Program-made: the position numbers and the translations under genes
In this document: in pieces, positions 1-10,880 of the stretch
Numbering within the stretch: position 1 is the first letter of the stretch
How the letters are laid out: every line of letters starts with the position of its first letter
The notes under the pieces: model-generated
The model's database searches: none
Seen by the model: only the letters and a program-made list of their open reading frames with translations
Told to the model about the DNA's origin: nothing
Assembly: GCF_900105005.1 (NCBI RefSeq)
Contig: NZ_LT629748.1
Span: 3,038,001 to 3,102,000, forward strand
DNA length: 64,000 nt
Source: Halopseudomonas litoralis
GTDB taxonomy: Bacteria; Pseudomonadota; Gammaproteobacteria; Pseudomonadales; Pseudomonadaceae
Reading direction: 5' to 3'

Positions 1-1152
1 CATACACCAGGCCGCCGGATCGAGCGCCCGGCCCCGGTGACGAATGGAAAAATACAATGCAGCCTCGCCCATCCCGCCGCTGTTGCCCACCGTGGCAACG
101 GCCTCGCCCGGCTGAACCCAGCTGCCAACATCTCGCAGCAGGCTCTGATTATGACCGTACAGGCTCAGATAGCCGTTTCCGTGGTCGAGAATCAGCAATA
201 AGCCGGAGCCGCGCAGCCAGTCAGCGAACACCACACGCCCGCCATGCACCGCATGCACCGGCGCCCCCTCCTGAGCACCGATCAGCAGACCATCCCATTT
301 GAGCCTGGAATCCGCTCCCCGCTGGCTGCCGAAGCGCGCCTGGATCCTGCCATTGACCGGCAGGGGCAGCTTGCCCTTGGCCTGGGCGAACGGCAGACTG
401 CCGGCCGGCGCCGGAATGCTGGTGATGGCTTCATCAAGCTTCTTGATCAGCGCAGCCAGCTCGGCACGTTCTGTTTCACGCTGGCTGATCTGCTGCTGCT
501 GGGATTGGCTACGCCCACGTAGCCCGGCCAGTACCCTGGCGCGGTTCTCACGCTCGGCCTCCAGCTCCTGTTGGCGAGCCGCCAGCGCCTGCCGATCCTG
601 CTGCAATGCTGTCTGCTGACCGGCGATCTGCGCGCTGGCATCACGGATCTGGGCGATGGTGTCGGTGTAACGCTCGACTTCCTCCACCCGCGCCCGGCTT
701 ACATAGCCGTAATAGCGCAGCATGCGCGCGACGCGTGACGGGTCATCCTGATTGAGCACCATCTTCAGATAATCCTGACGCCCGGCCATGTAGGCCGCGC
801 GCACCTGCCTGGCGATCTGCTCCTGCTGAGCCTCCAGCGCCACCTGTAACGCCTCAGCTTGTTGTTGCAGATCCTGCAGGCGGCTCTCGCCCTCACGAAT
901 CTGCTGCTCCATGTCGGTGCTTTCCCGACGCAACCGACCGATTTCGCTCTCGCTGGTCTCCAGCTCCTTCTCCAGGCCGGATACTTCCTGCTTGAGCGAG
1001 CCCAGCAACTTCTTCAGCCGGGCAATCTCCTGCTCGGTCTGCTTCAGTTCGGCTCTGGCCTTTTCGGCATCAGCAGGCTGCGCCAGCGCGGGTAGCGCCA
1101 GCAGCATCAGCACCAGACAGAGCACCGCTCCGGTCCATGACCGATAGTTCAT
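1..1152 (-). CDS. envC: Murein hydrolase activator EnvC (3' end beyond window)
   Basis: A periplasmic activator of the amidases that split septal peptidoglycan. The start codon is at 1152 and 384 codons are readable before the window edge, so only the extreme C-terminus is missing. It has a signal peptide (MNYRSWTGAVLCLVLMLLAL, cleaved near ALA), a long Gln/Glu-rich coiled coil over about residues 25-250, and a C-terminal LytM/M23 domain. In that domain the metal-binding His and Asp residues look degenerate (for example VHAVHGGRVVFADWLRGSG and YGHNQSL), as in EnvC activators. It starts 10 nt after the gpmI stop, so the two are probably co-transcribed, the usual Pseudomonas order. Family assignment is secure. 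Confidence 0.9.
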   Translation of the reverse strand, partial: MNYRSWTGAVLCLVLMLLALPALAQPADAEKARAELKQTEQEIARLKKLLGSLKQEVSGLEKELETSESEIGRLRRESTDMEQQIREGESRLQDLQQQAEALQVALEAQQEQIARQVRAAYMAGRQDYLKMVLNQDDPSRVARMLRYYGYVSRARVEEVERYTDTIAQIRDASAQIAGQQTALQQDRQALAARQQELEAERENRARVLAGLRGRSQSQQQQISQRETERAELAALIKKLDEAITSIPAPAGSLPFAQAKGKLPLPVNGRIQARFGSQRGADSRLKWDGLLIGAQEGAPVHAVHGGRVVFADWLRGSGLLLILDHGNGYLSLYGHNQSLLRDVGSWVQPGEAVATVGNSGGMGEAALYFSIRHRGRALDPAAWCM

Positions 1153-1162
1153 GACCGCGGGC

Positions 1163-2701
1163 TCAGCGCTGCAGACTGACGATGGAGCGGCCGGTCATCT
1201 CCGCCGGCTGCTCCATTCCGAGCAGCGTCAGCACGGTGGGCGCCACGTCGGACAGGATGCCACCGTCACGCATGCTCACCTGGCGCGGCCCGACATACAC
1301 GAAAGGTACCGGTTCGCAAGTATGCGCCGTGTGGGCCTGACCGGTGCTGCTGTCAGCCATCTGCTCAACGTTGCCGTGGTCGGCGGTGATCAGTGCTTCG
1401 CCACCCACCTTGGCCAGCGCCGCCTCGATGCGAGCGATGCAATGATCCAGACATTCAACCGCCTTGACCGCCGCCTCGAACACCCCGGTATGACCGACCA
1501 TATCGCCGTTGGCATAATTGACGATGATAGCGTCATAACGCTGCTGCTCGATGGCTTCAACGATGCGATCAGTGACTTCGGGTGCACTCATTTCCGGCTG
1601 CAGGTCGTAGGTGGCGACCTTCGGTGACGGGATCAGGATGCGCTCTTCGCCTTCAAAGGGTTCTTCGCGGCCACCGGAAAAGAAGAAGGTAACGTGGGCG
1701 TATTTCTCGGTTTCAGCGATACGCAGCTGAGTCTTGCCGTTGTTTGCCAGATACTCGCCCAGCACGTTGGTCAGCGATGACGGCGGGAAGGCGCATGGCG
1801 CCGGGATATCCGCGGCGTACTGGGTGAGCATGACGTAACCGGCCATGTTCAGCGCACGCTGCCGGGCAAAGCCGTCAAAGTCCGGCTGAACGAACGCCCG
1901 GCTCAGTTCACGGGCACGGTCGGCGCGAAAGTTCATGAAGATCACTGCGTCGCCATCTTCCACACGCACCGGCTCGCCGATGACGGTAGCCTTGACGAAC
2001 TCGTCACTCTCGCCGCGCTGATAGGCTGCTTCCAGCCCGGCCTCGGCGCTGGCCGCGCTGAACTCGCCCTGCCCTTCGCTGATCAGGTTATAGGCGGCTT
2101 CGACCCGCTCCCAGCGATTGTCGCGATCCATGGCGAAATAACGACCGATCAGGCTGGCGGTACGTCCCTTGCCCAGACGCTGATAAGCCTGTTCCAGCAG
2201 AACCAGGGAAGGCGCAGCGCTTTTTGGCGGCGTATCGCGGCCATCAAGGAACGCGTGCACGTGAATCTGCTCGGCACCGCGGCCGGCCGCCAGCTCTACC
2301 ATGGCGACCATCTGACTCTCATGACTGTGCACGCCACCCGGAGACAGCAGCCCCATGACATGCACAGCGCGGCCCGCCTGCACAGCCTTATCGACCGCCT
2401 GACAAATGGTTTCATTGGTGAAGAAGTCGCCATCGGCGATGGCCTTGGTTACCCGGGTGAAGTCCTGATATACCACCCGGCCGGCACCGAGGTTCATGTG
2501 GCCGACTTCCGAGTTGCCCATCTGCCCATCCGGCAACCCCACATCCATACCGGAACCGGAAACCAGGGTATGCGGTGCGTTCGCCCACAGGCGATCCCAG
2601 ACGGGGGTGTTGGCGGCCATGATTGCGTTGGACTCAGGTGAATCGCTGTGTCCAAAGCCATCCAGAATCATCAATACCACGGGTTTGGGAGTTGCTGTCA
2701 T
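1163..2701 (-). CDS. gpmI: 2,3-bisphosphoglycerate-independent phosphoglycerate mutase
   Basis: Interconverts 3- and 2-phosphoglycerate in glycolysis and gluconeogenesis using two Mn2+ ions. The product is 512 aa, the family length. The alkaline-phosphatase-fold metal site is visible: LDGFG with Asp14, and GNSEVGHMN with the phosphorylated Ser64. The substrate-binding FLDGRDTPP and the C-terminal TADHGN metal motif are also present. The open frame extends 30 nt further upstream, but ATG at 2701 gives the standard [15 protein letters not shown] start. It is divergent from the rhodanese gene at 2873, leaving a 171-bp shared promoter region, and it leads into envC. Confidence 0.97.
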   Translation of the reverse strand: MTATPKPVVLMILDGFGHSDSPESNAIMAANTPVWDRLWANAPHTLVSGSGMDVGLPDGQMGNSEVGHMNLGAGRVVYQDFTRVTKAIADGDFFTNETICQAVDKAVQAGRAVHVMGLLSPGGVHSHESQMVAMVELAAGRGAEQIHVHAFLDGRDTPPKSAAPSLVLLEQAYQRLGKGRTASLIGRYFAMDRDNRWERVEAAYNLISEGQGEFSAASAEAGLEAAYQRGESDEFVKATVIGEPVRVEDGDAVIFMNFRADRARELSRAFVQPDFDGFARQRALNMAGYVMLTQYAADIPAPCAFPPSSLTNVLGEYLANNGKTQLRIAETEKYAHVTFFFSGGREEPFEGEERILIPSPKVATYDLQPEMSAPEVTDRIVEAIEQQRYDAIIVNYANGDMVGHTGVFEAAVKAVECLDHCIARIEAALAKVGGEALITADHGNVEQMADSSTGQAHTAHTCEPVPFVYVGPRQVSMRDGGILSDVAPTVLTLLGMEQPAEMTGRSIVSLQR

Positions 2702-2872
2702 CCGATTAGACTCGCTGTATGAAAGAGGCAAGGGAGTGCACTGCCGCGCCGCGGCAGGTGTGCTGCCGCCAGTTTACTTGGCCGGCTGCGGCGTGTCATG
2801 CACACCGGAGGTTCTGCCACCCGACCGGGCTGTGTATACTGGCGGCCTTCAACGATTCCGGAATTATACTTC

Positions 2873-3298
2873 ATGCAGTTTCTACAGCATCTTATCGAGT
2901 TCATAGGCAATCATTATTGGTTGGCCACGGCCTTTCTGGTGGTACTTGCGCTGCTGATCATCACCGAAGGCCGCAAGGCCGGCAAAGCCATCACCACACA
3001 GCAGGCTACGACATTGATCAACCGGGAAAATGCCCTGGTTGTCGATGTGCGGCCGAAGAAGGATTACGCTGCAGGGCATATTGTCGACTCGATCAATATC
3101 CCCCAGGACAGTTTCGCAACACGGATGGCCGAGCTGGAAAAGCACAAGGAGCGCCCCATTATCCTGGCCTGTGCCAATGGCCAGCATTCCGGCCCTTGCT
3201 CCAAGCAATTGAAAGCCGCAGGCTACAATCAGGTAAGCCGGCTTGCCAATGGCATCGGAGGCTGGCGTTCAGACAACCTGCCACTTGTTAAGGGCTGA
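2873..3298 (+). CDS. Membrane-anchored rhodanese-like protein
   Basis: A 141-aa single-domain rhodanese with one N-terminal transmembrane segment at about residues 13-31. The domain has VVDVR, GHI..SINIP and the active-site loop ACANGQHSG with Cys100, so persulfide or sulfur transfer chemistry is possible; the substrate is unknown. The ATG at 2873 follows a short leader, and earlier in-frame starts encode no plausible N-terminus. It lies one nucleotide before grxC and upstream of secB, the conserved gpmI / rhodanese-grxC-secB neighbourhood of Pseudomonas, which suggests a role in thiol or envelope protein homeostasis. Confidence 0.88.
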   Translation: MQFLQHLIEFIGNHYWLATAFLVVLALLIITEGRKAGKAITTQQATTLINRENALVVDVRPKKDYAAGHIVDSINIPQDSFATRMAELEKHKERPIILACANGQHSGPCSKQLKAAGYNQVSRLANGIGGWRSDNLPLVKG

Positions 3299-3299
3299 T

Positions 3300-3554
3300 A
3301 TGACTGACATCACTATATACAGCAGCAATTACTGTCCGTTCTGCATCCGCGCCAAGCAACTGCTGGACAGCAAGGGCGTCGATTACAATGAGATCCGCGT
3401 AGACGGCAAGCCCGACGTGCGCGCCGAAATGACTCGGCTGGCGGGCAGGACATCGGTACCGCAGATCTGGATCAATGGCACCCATGTCGGCGGCTGCGAT
3501 GAGCTGGTAGCACTGGAACGCTCGGGCAAACTGGATACAATGCTGGCTGGCTGA
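3300..3554 (+). CDS. grxC: Glutaredoxin 3
   Basis: An 84-aa glutathione-dependent dithiol oxidoreductase. The CPFC redox motif (Cys12, Cys15) follows the first beta strand ([12 protein letters not shown]). The cis-proline motif [10 protein letters not shown] and the glutathione-contacting GGCDEL are present. Length matches bacterial GrxC. The ATG at 3300 begins one nucleotide after the rhodanese stop, so the pair is probably translationally coupled. Family and start are both secure. Confidence 0.95.
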   Translation: MTDITIYSSNYCPFCIRAKQLLDSKGVDYNEIRVDGKPDVRAEMTRLAGRTSVPQIWINGTHVGGCDELVALERSGKLDTMLAG

Positions 3555-3563
3555 ACTTTATTC

Positions 3564-3612
3564 GGCAGCCCCTGAAAAACGTAGCAAGCGCAGCAGCTTT
3601 CCAGGGGCTGCC
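3564..3612 (+). repeat. Inverted repeat between grxC and secB
   Basis: An 11-bp perfect inverted repeat, GGCAGCCCCTG at 3564-3574 and CAGGGGCTGCC at 3602-3612, separated by 27 nt. There is no U-tract after it, so it is not a classical terminator. It lies 30 nt before the secB start and could be an attenuator or mRNA processing structure. Confidence 0.55.
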
Positions 3613-3642
3613 CAAGACAAATGGAACCAACAAGGATTGAAC

Positions 3643-4143
3643 ATGGCTGACGAACAACAAAACAACGCAAACACCAATGGCGCACAGGGTAACCAGCCGC
3701 AGGTGCAGTTCAATCTGCAGCGCATCTATATCAAGGACCTTTCCTTCGAATCTCCGAAAGCGCCGGCAGTATTCCAGAGCCAGTGGAACCCGAAGGTCAA
3801 CCTCGACCTGAACACGCGCCACACCGAGCTGCAGGAAGGCATCTACGAAGTCGTGCTGAGCCTGTCCGCCACTGTTACCAACGGCGAAGAGGAAGTCACC
3901 TTCATCGCGGAAGTACAGCAGGCTGGCATCTTCGCCATCAACGGCCTGGATGAAGCCGGCATGCGTCATACACTCGGCGCCTTCTGCCCGAACATCCTGT
4001 TCCCCTATGCGCGCGAGGCCATCGATAGCCTGGTGCTGCGTGGCAGCTTCCCTCCGCTGATGCTGGCTCCGGTCAATTTCGACGCCCTGTTCGCTCAGGC
4101 AGAACAGCGCCGCGCAGCTGAAACAGCCGAAGCCGAGGCCTGA
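3643..4143 (+). CDS. secB: Protein-export chaperone SecB
   Basis: A cytosolic homotetrameric chaperone that keeps preproteins unfolded and delivers them to SecA. The 166-aa product has the family core [16 protein letters not shown], the acidic stretch used for SecA contact (VNLDLNT), and the conserved [10 protein letters not shown] helix. A C-terminal Ala/Glu-rich tail replaces the Met-rich zinc tail seen in some species. I chose ATG 3643 over the in-frame TTG at 3637 because AAGGA lies just upstream with good spacing. It closes the rhodanese-grxC-secB run. Confidence 0.97.
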   Translation: MADEQQNNANTNGAQGNQPQVQFNLQRIYIKDLSFESPKAPAVFQSQWNPKVNLDLNTRHTELQEGIYEVVLSLSATVTNGEEEVTFIAEVQQAGIFAINGLDEAGMRHTLGAFCPNILFPYAREAIDSLVLRGSFPPLMLAPVNFDALFAQAEQRRAAETAEAEA

Positions 4144-4153
4144 TCGCACCCGC

Positions 4154-4179
4154 TCGCCGGCCCGCTCTGCGGCCGGCGA
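4154..4179 (+). terminator. GC-rich hairpin after secB
   Basis: A perfect 9-bp stem, TCGCCGGCC with GGCCGGCGA, around an 8-nt loop, beginning 10 nt after the secB stop. No strong T-run follows, so it may be a Rho-assisted terminator or an mRNA 3' stabiliser rather than a strong intrinsic terminator. Confidence 0.5.
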
Positions 4180-4256
4180 CGCTTGCGCCTCTTGTCAGCT
4201 CCTCCCCCATCATCTAAGGTATTTGCCGCTTCCCCCCCCCAGCTATGGATGTGCGC

Positions 4257-4772
4257 ATGACCCTGCCTGCTTCACGCCCGCTTTACCTGCTCGCTTTCAT
4301 CACCTGCGCACTGCTTCTGGCGGCAGCGTACTACATGGAATACGTCATGGGCCTGCTGCCCTGCCCGCTGTGCATTGTGCAGCGCTTTGCCTTTCTGCTT
4401 ATCGGCCTGATCTGCCTGGGCGCAGTGCTGCATAACCCGCAGCCCAAGCGTGAGCGCCGACGCAACCTGGCCGCGCGCGCCTATGCCTTCGGCGTCACCC
4501 TGTTTGCCGTGTTCGGCGGTGCCACCGCCAGCCGTCAGGTCTGGCTGCAGCATCAACCCGCCGATCAGTTGCCATCCTGTCTGCCCAGCCTCGACTACAT
4601 GGTTGATGTGCTGCCGGTGTTCGAGATGCTCACGCTGTTGTTCAGCGGCACCGCCGATTGTGCCAAGGTGACCTGGACCTTCCTCGGCCTGAGTATTGCA
4701 GAATGCACCTTGCTGGCCTTCATCGGCTTCGCCCTATTCGGATTGCTTCAACTGGTCCGCCGCGAAGACTGA
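4257..4772 (+). CDS. dsbB: Disulfide bond formation protein DsbB
   Basis: An inner-membrane quinone reductase that reoxidises DsbA. The 171-aa protein has four predicted transmembrane helices. The first periplasmic loop carries Cys36-Pro-Leu-Cys39 (GLLPCPLCIVQRF). The second has Cys108 and Cys135, matching the four essential cysteines of E. coli DsbB. An in-frame ATG at 4245 exists, but GGATG upstream of 4257 and the family N-terminus favour the later start. It precedes algQ, which has its own promoter. Confidence 0.93.
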   Translation: MTLPASRPLYLLAFITCALLLAAAYYMEYVMGLLPCPLCIVQRFAFLLIGLICLGAVLHNPQPKRERRRNLAARAYAFGVTLFAVFGGATASRQVWLQHQPADQLPSCLPSLDYMVDVLPVFEMLTLLFSGTADCAKVTWTFLGLSIAECTLLAFIGFALFGLLQLVRRED

Positions 4773-4795
4773 AGCCCACCGCGCCACCGCAAGTC

Positions 4796-4825
4796 TTGAT
4801 ACCGTCGTACGGACTGGCCTATTCT
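4796..4825 (+). promoter_or_regulatory. Sigma-70 promoter for algQ
   Basis: TTGATA (4796-4801) and TATTCT (4820-4825) are separated by 18 bp and lie about 59 nt before the algQ start. The match to the housekeeping consensus and the position make a real promoter likely. It was read by eye only. Confidence 0.55.
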
Positions 4826-4883
4826 GTTGCCTCCACGGGAACAGCAATTCCAATCCCGGCTACAAGGCAAAACGAGGTGGATC

Positions 4884-5372
4884 ATGCTGGAAAGATGCAG
4901 AACAGCCCAGGAACGCTGGGGCGGGGTGGACGATCTCATCGACCGTTGGCTGACTGAACGCAAGAAGCTCGTGGAGCATTACATTGCTTTGCGCGACCGT
5001 GAAGATCCCGGCGCCAGCACTCAACAGCTCCTCAACAACTTCTGCAGTTGTCTATTGGACTATGCATCAGCTGGACACTTCGCGGTCTACGAACAGCTGG
5101 TGCGCGGTGCTGAAGAGGCCGGCGACGAGCGCGCGCTGGACCTGACCCGCCAGGTCATCCCACGCATAGAAACGATCACGCAGTTCGCAGTGATCTTCAA
5201 CGACTACTATGGCCCGAAGCACACGCGCGCACTCAAGCTGGATATCATGCATTCGCGGCTACTCAAGCTCGGCGGTCTGCTGCTGGAGCGCTTTGAACTT
5301 GAAGACTGCCTGATCGAAGTGATGCATAACGCCTACCGCAACACCCATGAAGCTATCGAGACAATGGAGTAA
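4884..5372 (+). CDS. algQ: Anti-sigma-70 regulator AlgQ (Rsd family)
   Basis: A 162-aa Rsd/AlgQ protein. The family binds region 4 of the housekeeping sigma factor, and in Pseudomonas AlgQ influences alginate, siderophore and virulence gene expression. The sequence begins MLERCRTAQERWGGVDDLID, typical of the family, and contains the helical-bundle segments LLNNFCSCLLDYASAGHF and ALKLDIMHSRLLKLG. ATG 4884 is preceded by a GGTGG element and a sigma-70 promoter. Three nucleotides separate it from the algP-like gene, the arrangement known from P. aeruginosa (algQ-algP). Confidence 0.93.
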   Translation: MLERCRTAQERWGGVDDLIDRWLTERKKLVEHYIALRDREDPGASTQQLLNNFCSCLLDYASAGHFAVYEQLVRGAEEAGDERALDLTRQVIPRIETITQFAVIFNDYYGPKHTRALKLDIMHSRLLKLGGLLLERFELEDCLIEVMHNAYRNTHEAIETME

Positions 5373-5375
5373 CAA

Positions 5376-5882
5376 GTGACCGGTCAAACCGACGACAACC
5401 AGACTGCCCGAGTCCAGACCCCGCTACACCTGTTGCAGGTGTTGGCACGCACGCTGAACGACCACCTGGCCGAGGCTTGCACTCAAGCAGAAGCCGATGC
5501 CCGCACGGCATTGGAAAAGCTCGACCGCGAACATCAGGCACTGCAGGAAAAGCTCGACCAAGCGCAGAAGAAACAGATAGCTCGGGAGCAGGATGGCAGC
5601 GAGCCGGTGGAGCACGAGATCGAGGAACTGACCACGGCCATGGCCGCACTCACCCAGTCGCGGACCGAAGCCCAGGATTATATCCGTCAGTTGCACAGCG
5701 ATGTACGTCAGACCCTGCGTCTGGCCAAAGGGCTGGATCGTATCGACCTGCAGGTAACCCAGGCTATAGAAAAGCGCGACAATCCGTCAGCGCAGAACAA
5801 ACCGGCCGGCCGCCCATCGCAACGCCGTTCACGCAACAAGAAATCAGCTACACCGCCCGCCCAGACCGATAACGAGGCCTGA
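5376..5882 (+). CDS. algP: AlgP-like protein lacking the histone-like repeat tail
   Basis: A 168-aa protein starting at GTG 5376, three nucleotides after algQ. The N-terminus (TPLHLLQVLARTLNDHLAEA) and the following coiled coil (about residues 40-130) match the N-terminal part of P. aeruginosa AlgP (AlgR3). AlgP normally continues into a long array of Lys-Pro-Ala-Ala repeats resembling histone H1. Here the C-terminus is only about 35 residues of basic, Pro/Ala/Arg-rich sequence (RPSQRRSRNKKSATPP), so the nucleic-acid-binding tail is minimal. Function is inferred from family and position. No frameshift is evident in the tail. Confidence 0.8.
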   Translation: MTGQTDDNQTARVQTPLHLLQVLARTLNDHLAEACTQAEADARTALEKLDREHQALQEKLDQAQKKQIAREQDGSEPVEHEIEELTTAMAALTQSRTEAQDYIRQLHSDVRQTLRLAKGLDRIDLQVTQAIEKRDNPSAQNKPAGRPSQRRSRNKKSATPPAQTDNEA

Positions 5883-5927
5883 ACCAGGCGACATTGGCCG
5901 GGATGGATCCCGGCCCATCCATGATCC

Positions 5928-6401
5928 TCAGCCGTCTGGCCACTGCCCCGCCCTGGTTGCAATAATGGCCAGCTGTTCCAGACGCTGATCCAGCAAGCCG
6001 CCGCAGCAAAGCTGCAAGTGCGCCTCGATACAGGGCAGCGGCTCACCTGCCTCCGGCAGGCCTTCACATAATTGCGCCAACTGCGCCAGCTGATGCCACT
6101 CGGCAGCCAGCTCGCAGGCCTTGACCTGCTCGCGCAACGCGGCTGCGACAGGATCACCAGCCAAGCTCCGTCGCACCTGCCGCAGCGGCTCGATAACCTG
6201 TTGCCGCCATGGACGCTGCCGAGCATGCAAGGATTGCCACAGCGCCTGATCGGCTACGCTACCACGCGCACCCAGCCAACAGGCCGTGAGCAGCAACAGC
6301 ACATCCTGCCCGGCCTCATCCTGCAACCCCAGCAACAACACTTTCACGCCCGGCTGCGTGTACAGCCGGCCCGCGTAGTCGGCCAGTGACAATCCACTCA
6401 T
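5928..6401 (-). CDS. TIGR02444 / DUF2390 family protein
   Basis: A 157-aa conserved proteobacterial protein of unknown function. The start MSGLSLADYAGRLYTQPGVK at 6401 and the hydrophobic VLLLGLQDEAGQDVLLLLTACWLG block are typical of the family. The rest is helical, rich in Leu, Gln and Arg, with no catalytic motif I can name. It converges with algP and is divergent from the ABC-F gene: the two starts are 30 bp apart, so their promoters must overlap. In Pseudomonas it is regularly found next to this ATPase gene. Confidence 0.8.
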   Translation of the reverse strand: MSGLSLADYAGRLYTQPGVKVLLLGLQDEAGQDVLLLLTACWLGARGSVADQALWQSLHARQRPWRQQVIEPLRQVRRSLAGDPVAAALREQVKACELAAEWHQLAQLAQLCEGLPEAGEPLPCIEAHLQLCCGGLLDQRLEQLAIIATRAGQWPDG

Positions 6402-6431
6402 TGGATTCCTCACACTGATATACTCCGCGCC

Positions 6432-8348
<1,917 letters not shown>

Positions 8349-8361
8349 GGAACTGGCAAGC

Positions 8362-8817
8362 ATGACTTTGTGGATTGACGCCGACGCCTGTCCCCGCCCG
8401 GTACGTGACATCATGCTACGCGCCGCCCGCCGACAGGAACTGCAACTGGTGTTGGTAGCTAACAGCTCGCTGGGTCTGGCTGCTGCCCCCGGGGTACGCC
8501 AGGTGGTGGTGCCAGGCGGCGCGGACGTGGCTGACCTGTACATCATCGAACATTCGCAGCCCGGAGATCTGGTTGTCACCGCCGATATTCCCCTGGCGGA
8601 TGGACTGGTACGCCGCGGCGTCACTGCCATCAACCCACGGGGCGAGATCTACGATCAGGGCAGCATTGGCGAGCGCCTCGCGGTGCGCAACCTGATGGAC
8701 GAGCTGCGCGGCGCCGGCCTGGCTGGCCGCGGCGGCCCGGCCCCCTTCAGCGACAAGGACAAGCAATCCTTCGCCAATGCACTGGACCGACTGCTGGCAC
8801 AGGGGCTGGGCAAGTAG
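8362..8817 (+). CDS. UPF0178 (YaiI/YqxD) family protein
   Basis: A 151-aa conserved protein. It has the family-defining N-terminus WIDADACPRPVRDIMLRAA and the acidic motifs VTADIPLADGLVRRG and NPRGEIYD, which resemble a PIN/NYN-type metal site, plus the C-terminal GGPAPFSDKDKQSFANALD block. The family is suspected to be a nuclease, but no activity is established. It starts 13 nt after the ABC-F stop and probably shares its transcript. Confidence 0.88.
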   Translation: MTLWIDADACPRPVRDIMLRAARRQELQLVLVANSSLGLAAAPGVRQVVVPGGADVADLYIIEHSQPGDLVVTADIPLADGLVRRGVTAINPRGEIYDQGSIGERLAVRNLMDELRGAGLAGRGGPAPFSDKDKQSFANALDRLLAQGLGK

Positions 8818-8901
8818 CCGTCAGACTACGAAAAGCGTGCTTGAACTCACCGGCTCAGACCATCACTTGTGGGAGCGCTTTCACATAAACCGGGCCTCGC
8901 T

Positions 8902-9447
8902 TCACTCAACCAACTCGCACAGACAAGCCACCGTATCCTGCTGGGTGATATTCACCGGCCTATCGGCCAATAACGCTCGCAATACCGGCTCGACAAAACT
9001 GCTGTCGCTATTGCAGCTGGCGCCATCGCTGTAAGGGCCGACGTAGGCCAGATTGCCCTGCGCATCCCAGATGGCCAGTGACGGCCCGCCCGGCCAGTCG
9101 GACCAGGCTTGCGGCAAAGCCCAGTGCGGTAGCTGGGCGAGGGCTGTGCCCTCGCGGGCGATCAGGCTGCCACTACGGGCAAAACGGACGCCCTGCGCGC
9201 TGAAGCGTCGAGTCATCTCGGCAATATAAGCCTCGTGGCCGGCATTGCACGGACATCCGGCCTGCCATACATGCACCACCTGAATCTGCCCCGGCGCAAA
9301 GGGCGCGACCACATTCGCGGCAGCAAAGTGCGCCGGGCGCTCGAAGGCCCGGTTGTGATAGCCGTCAAACCACCACCAGGCCCAGCCCAGACCCGCCACC
9401 CATACCGCAGCCAACAGTACCAACCACCCTCGTCTCAAAAAAAACAT
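8902..9447 (-). CDS. Membrane-anchored thioredoxin-like protein (DUF6436-like)
   Basis: A 181-aa protein with one N-terminal transmembrane helix (about residues 6-23), then a periplasmic thioredoxin-like domain. VVHVWQAGCPCNAGHEAYI places a C-P-C motif where thioredoxins have CxxC. GGPSLAIWDAQGNLAYVGPY is the cis-Pro and last-strand region. Two more cysteines lie in the C-terminal tail (CLCELVE). I chose ATG 9447 because the longer open frame has no plausible N-terminus. The substrate is unknown; cytochrome or copper-site thiol maintenance is possible. Confidence 0.7.
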   Translation of the reverse strand: MFFLRRGWLVLLAAVWVAGLGWAWWWFDGYHNRAFERPAHFAAANVVAPFAPGQIQVVHVWQAGCPCNAGHEAYIAEMTRRFSAQGVRFARSGSLIAREGTALAQLPHWALPQAWSDWPGGPSLAIWDAQGNLAYVGPYSDGASCNSDSSFVEPVLRALLADRPVNITQQDTVACLCELVE

Positions 9448-9647
9448 GCACGCCTCGCTGTGCCGCCTATACTCTGGTCCGGAAGTGGATAATAGCGTAA
9501 AGCCACCCCAGTTCTGCCAACCCCCGCACATCCTGCAAAGTTTGCACTTTAACCCAGGCTTGCGGAGGACTAATCTTCGTTGCTCATGCAAGGAGCATGT
9601 CCGGACTGGTGCCGGCTCGCATCGCCGGACAAGGATCATCCCGCTAT

Positions 9648-10880
9648 ATGCAAACCGATTTGAACACATTCTCCCTGGCCCTCGCCTTGGTGTTGGTCAC
9701 TCTGGGAATGACCCTCGTGCTGATCATGGCTGCCTGGCATTCCGGTAGTGAAAAAGGTCTGCGGCATTGGGCGTTGGGCAATCTGGCATTGACCATGGGA
9801 CTGGTATTGAGTATCAGCCAGGGCCTGTTGCATTACAGCGTCTCGCAGATTCTTGCTGCTGGTCTCATGGTGCTGGGTCTGGGCGTCATCTGGCTTGGGG
9901 TGCGCGCCTTCAAGGGACTGAGCCAGCCGCAGGCCGGACCGATTCTGGCTGCGTTGCTGGTCATGCTGGTTCTCGGTTATTTCCACTATATACAGGACAG
10001 CGCCGCAGCGCGGCTGGCCGCTACCGGTATCTGCCTGGGTGGACTGTGTCTGATGTCCGCGCGCGAGCTGTTGGTCCCGGCAGCCGCTCCGCTGCGCCGC
10101 GCCTACTGGTTTACCGGGGGGATCATGCTGCTGAGCGGCATCGGTCTGCTGCTGCGGGCGGCGGCGGGCTTTCAGGGAAGCTTACAGGAGGCCGGTATCA
10201 CCGGTGAGGTGCTGCAGCACGCCACGCTGCTGGGGGTGATGGTGGCGCAGATAGGTATGGCCGGCGGCTTCATTCTCATGACCCATTACCGCACGATAAT
10301 GGCCCTGCAGCAGTTGTCCGAACACGATGCGCTGACCGGCACCTTGAATCGGCGCAGCATGCACGATAAGGCCCAGGGCCTGCTCGATGCCACTCGACAG
10401 CAGGGTCTTCCAGCCGCCCTGATCATGGTCGATGCAGACCATTTCAAGCGTATCAATGACGAATTCGGACATCAGACCGGGGATGCGGTGCTCTGCCATC
10501 TGGTGACCCGCATCCGCCTGCATATGCGCAGCAATGATCTGCTCGGACGCTTTGGCGGTGAGGAATTCGTGCTGCTACTGCCCGGCGTCGATGCCAGCGA
10601 TGCTCAGGAAGTCGCTGAACGCATCCGCCTCGCCGTCAACAGCCACACTGAGAGCATTTCCGATCAGCCGGTGATGCTCAGTATCAGCCTCGGCGTCGCC
10701 GGCACCGGTCTGCACGGATACGATTACACGGCATTGGTGTCCGCCGCCGATGGCGCCCTGTACCGAGCCAAAGCGCTGGGACGCAATCGCGTCGAGATGT
10801 GCAGCGCGGCCGATTCCCCCATGCGTGACAAGATGGCCCTACGTTTACTTTCTCAATTCCGTCATAATCTGGACGTATAA
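9648..10880 (+). CDS. Membrane diguanylate cyclase (GGDEF)
   Basis: Makes cyclic di-GMP from two GTP. The 410-aa protein has six to seven predicted transmembrane helices over residues 8-215, then a GGDEF domain. The active loop is GGEEF near residue 303, and an RxxD product-inhibition site (RSND) lies exactly five residues before it. ATG 9648, preceded by AAGGAT, is preferred over ATG 9597, whose AGGAG is only one base away. Its last codons and stop lie inside the 29-bp attL repeat, so the integrated element regenerates the natural C-terminus HNLDV. The gene is therefore intact despite the insertion. Confidence 0.9.
   Translation: MQTDLNTFSLALALVLVTLGMTLVLIMAAWHSGSEKGLRHWALGNLALTMGLVLSISQGLLHYSVSQILAAGLMVLGLGVIWLGVRAFKGLSQPQAGPILAALLVMLVLGYFHYIQDSAAARLAATGICLGGLCLMSARELLVPAAAPLRRAYWFTGGIMLLSGIGLLLRAAAGFQGSLQEAGITGEVLQHATLLGVMVAQIGMAGGFILMTHYRTIMALQQLSEHDALTGTLNRRSMHDKAQGLLDATRQQGLPAALIMVDADHFKRINDEFGHQTGDAVLCHLVTRIRLHMRSNDLLGRFGGEEFVLLLPGVDASDAQEVAERIRLAVNSHTESISDQPVMLSISLGVAGTGLHGYDYTALVSAADGALYRAKALGRNRVEMCSAADSPMRDKMALRLLSQFRHNLDV

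Noticed and set aside
1151..1627. Plus-strand 158-aa frame opposite gpmI
   Set aside because: A shadow of the gpmI coding sequence with no ribosome site or motif. The same applies to the long antisense frames over the ABC-F, rho, ubiD and hemC genes.
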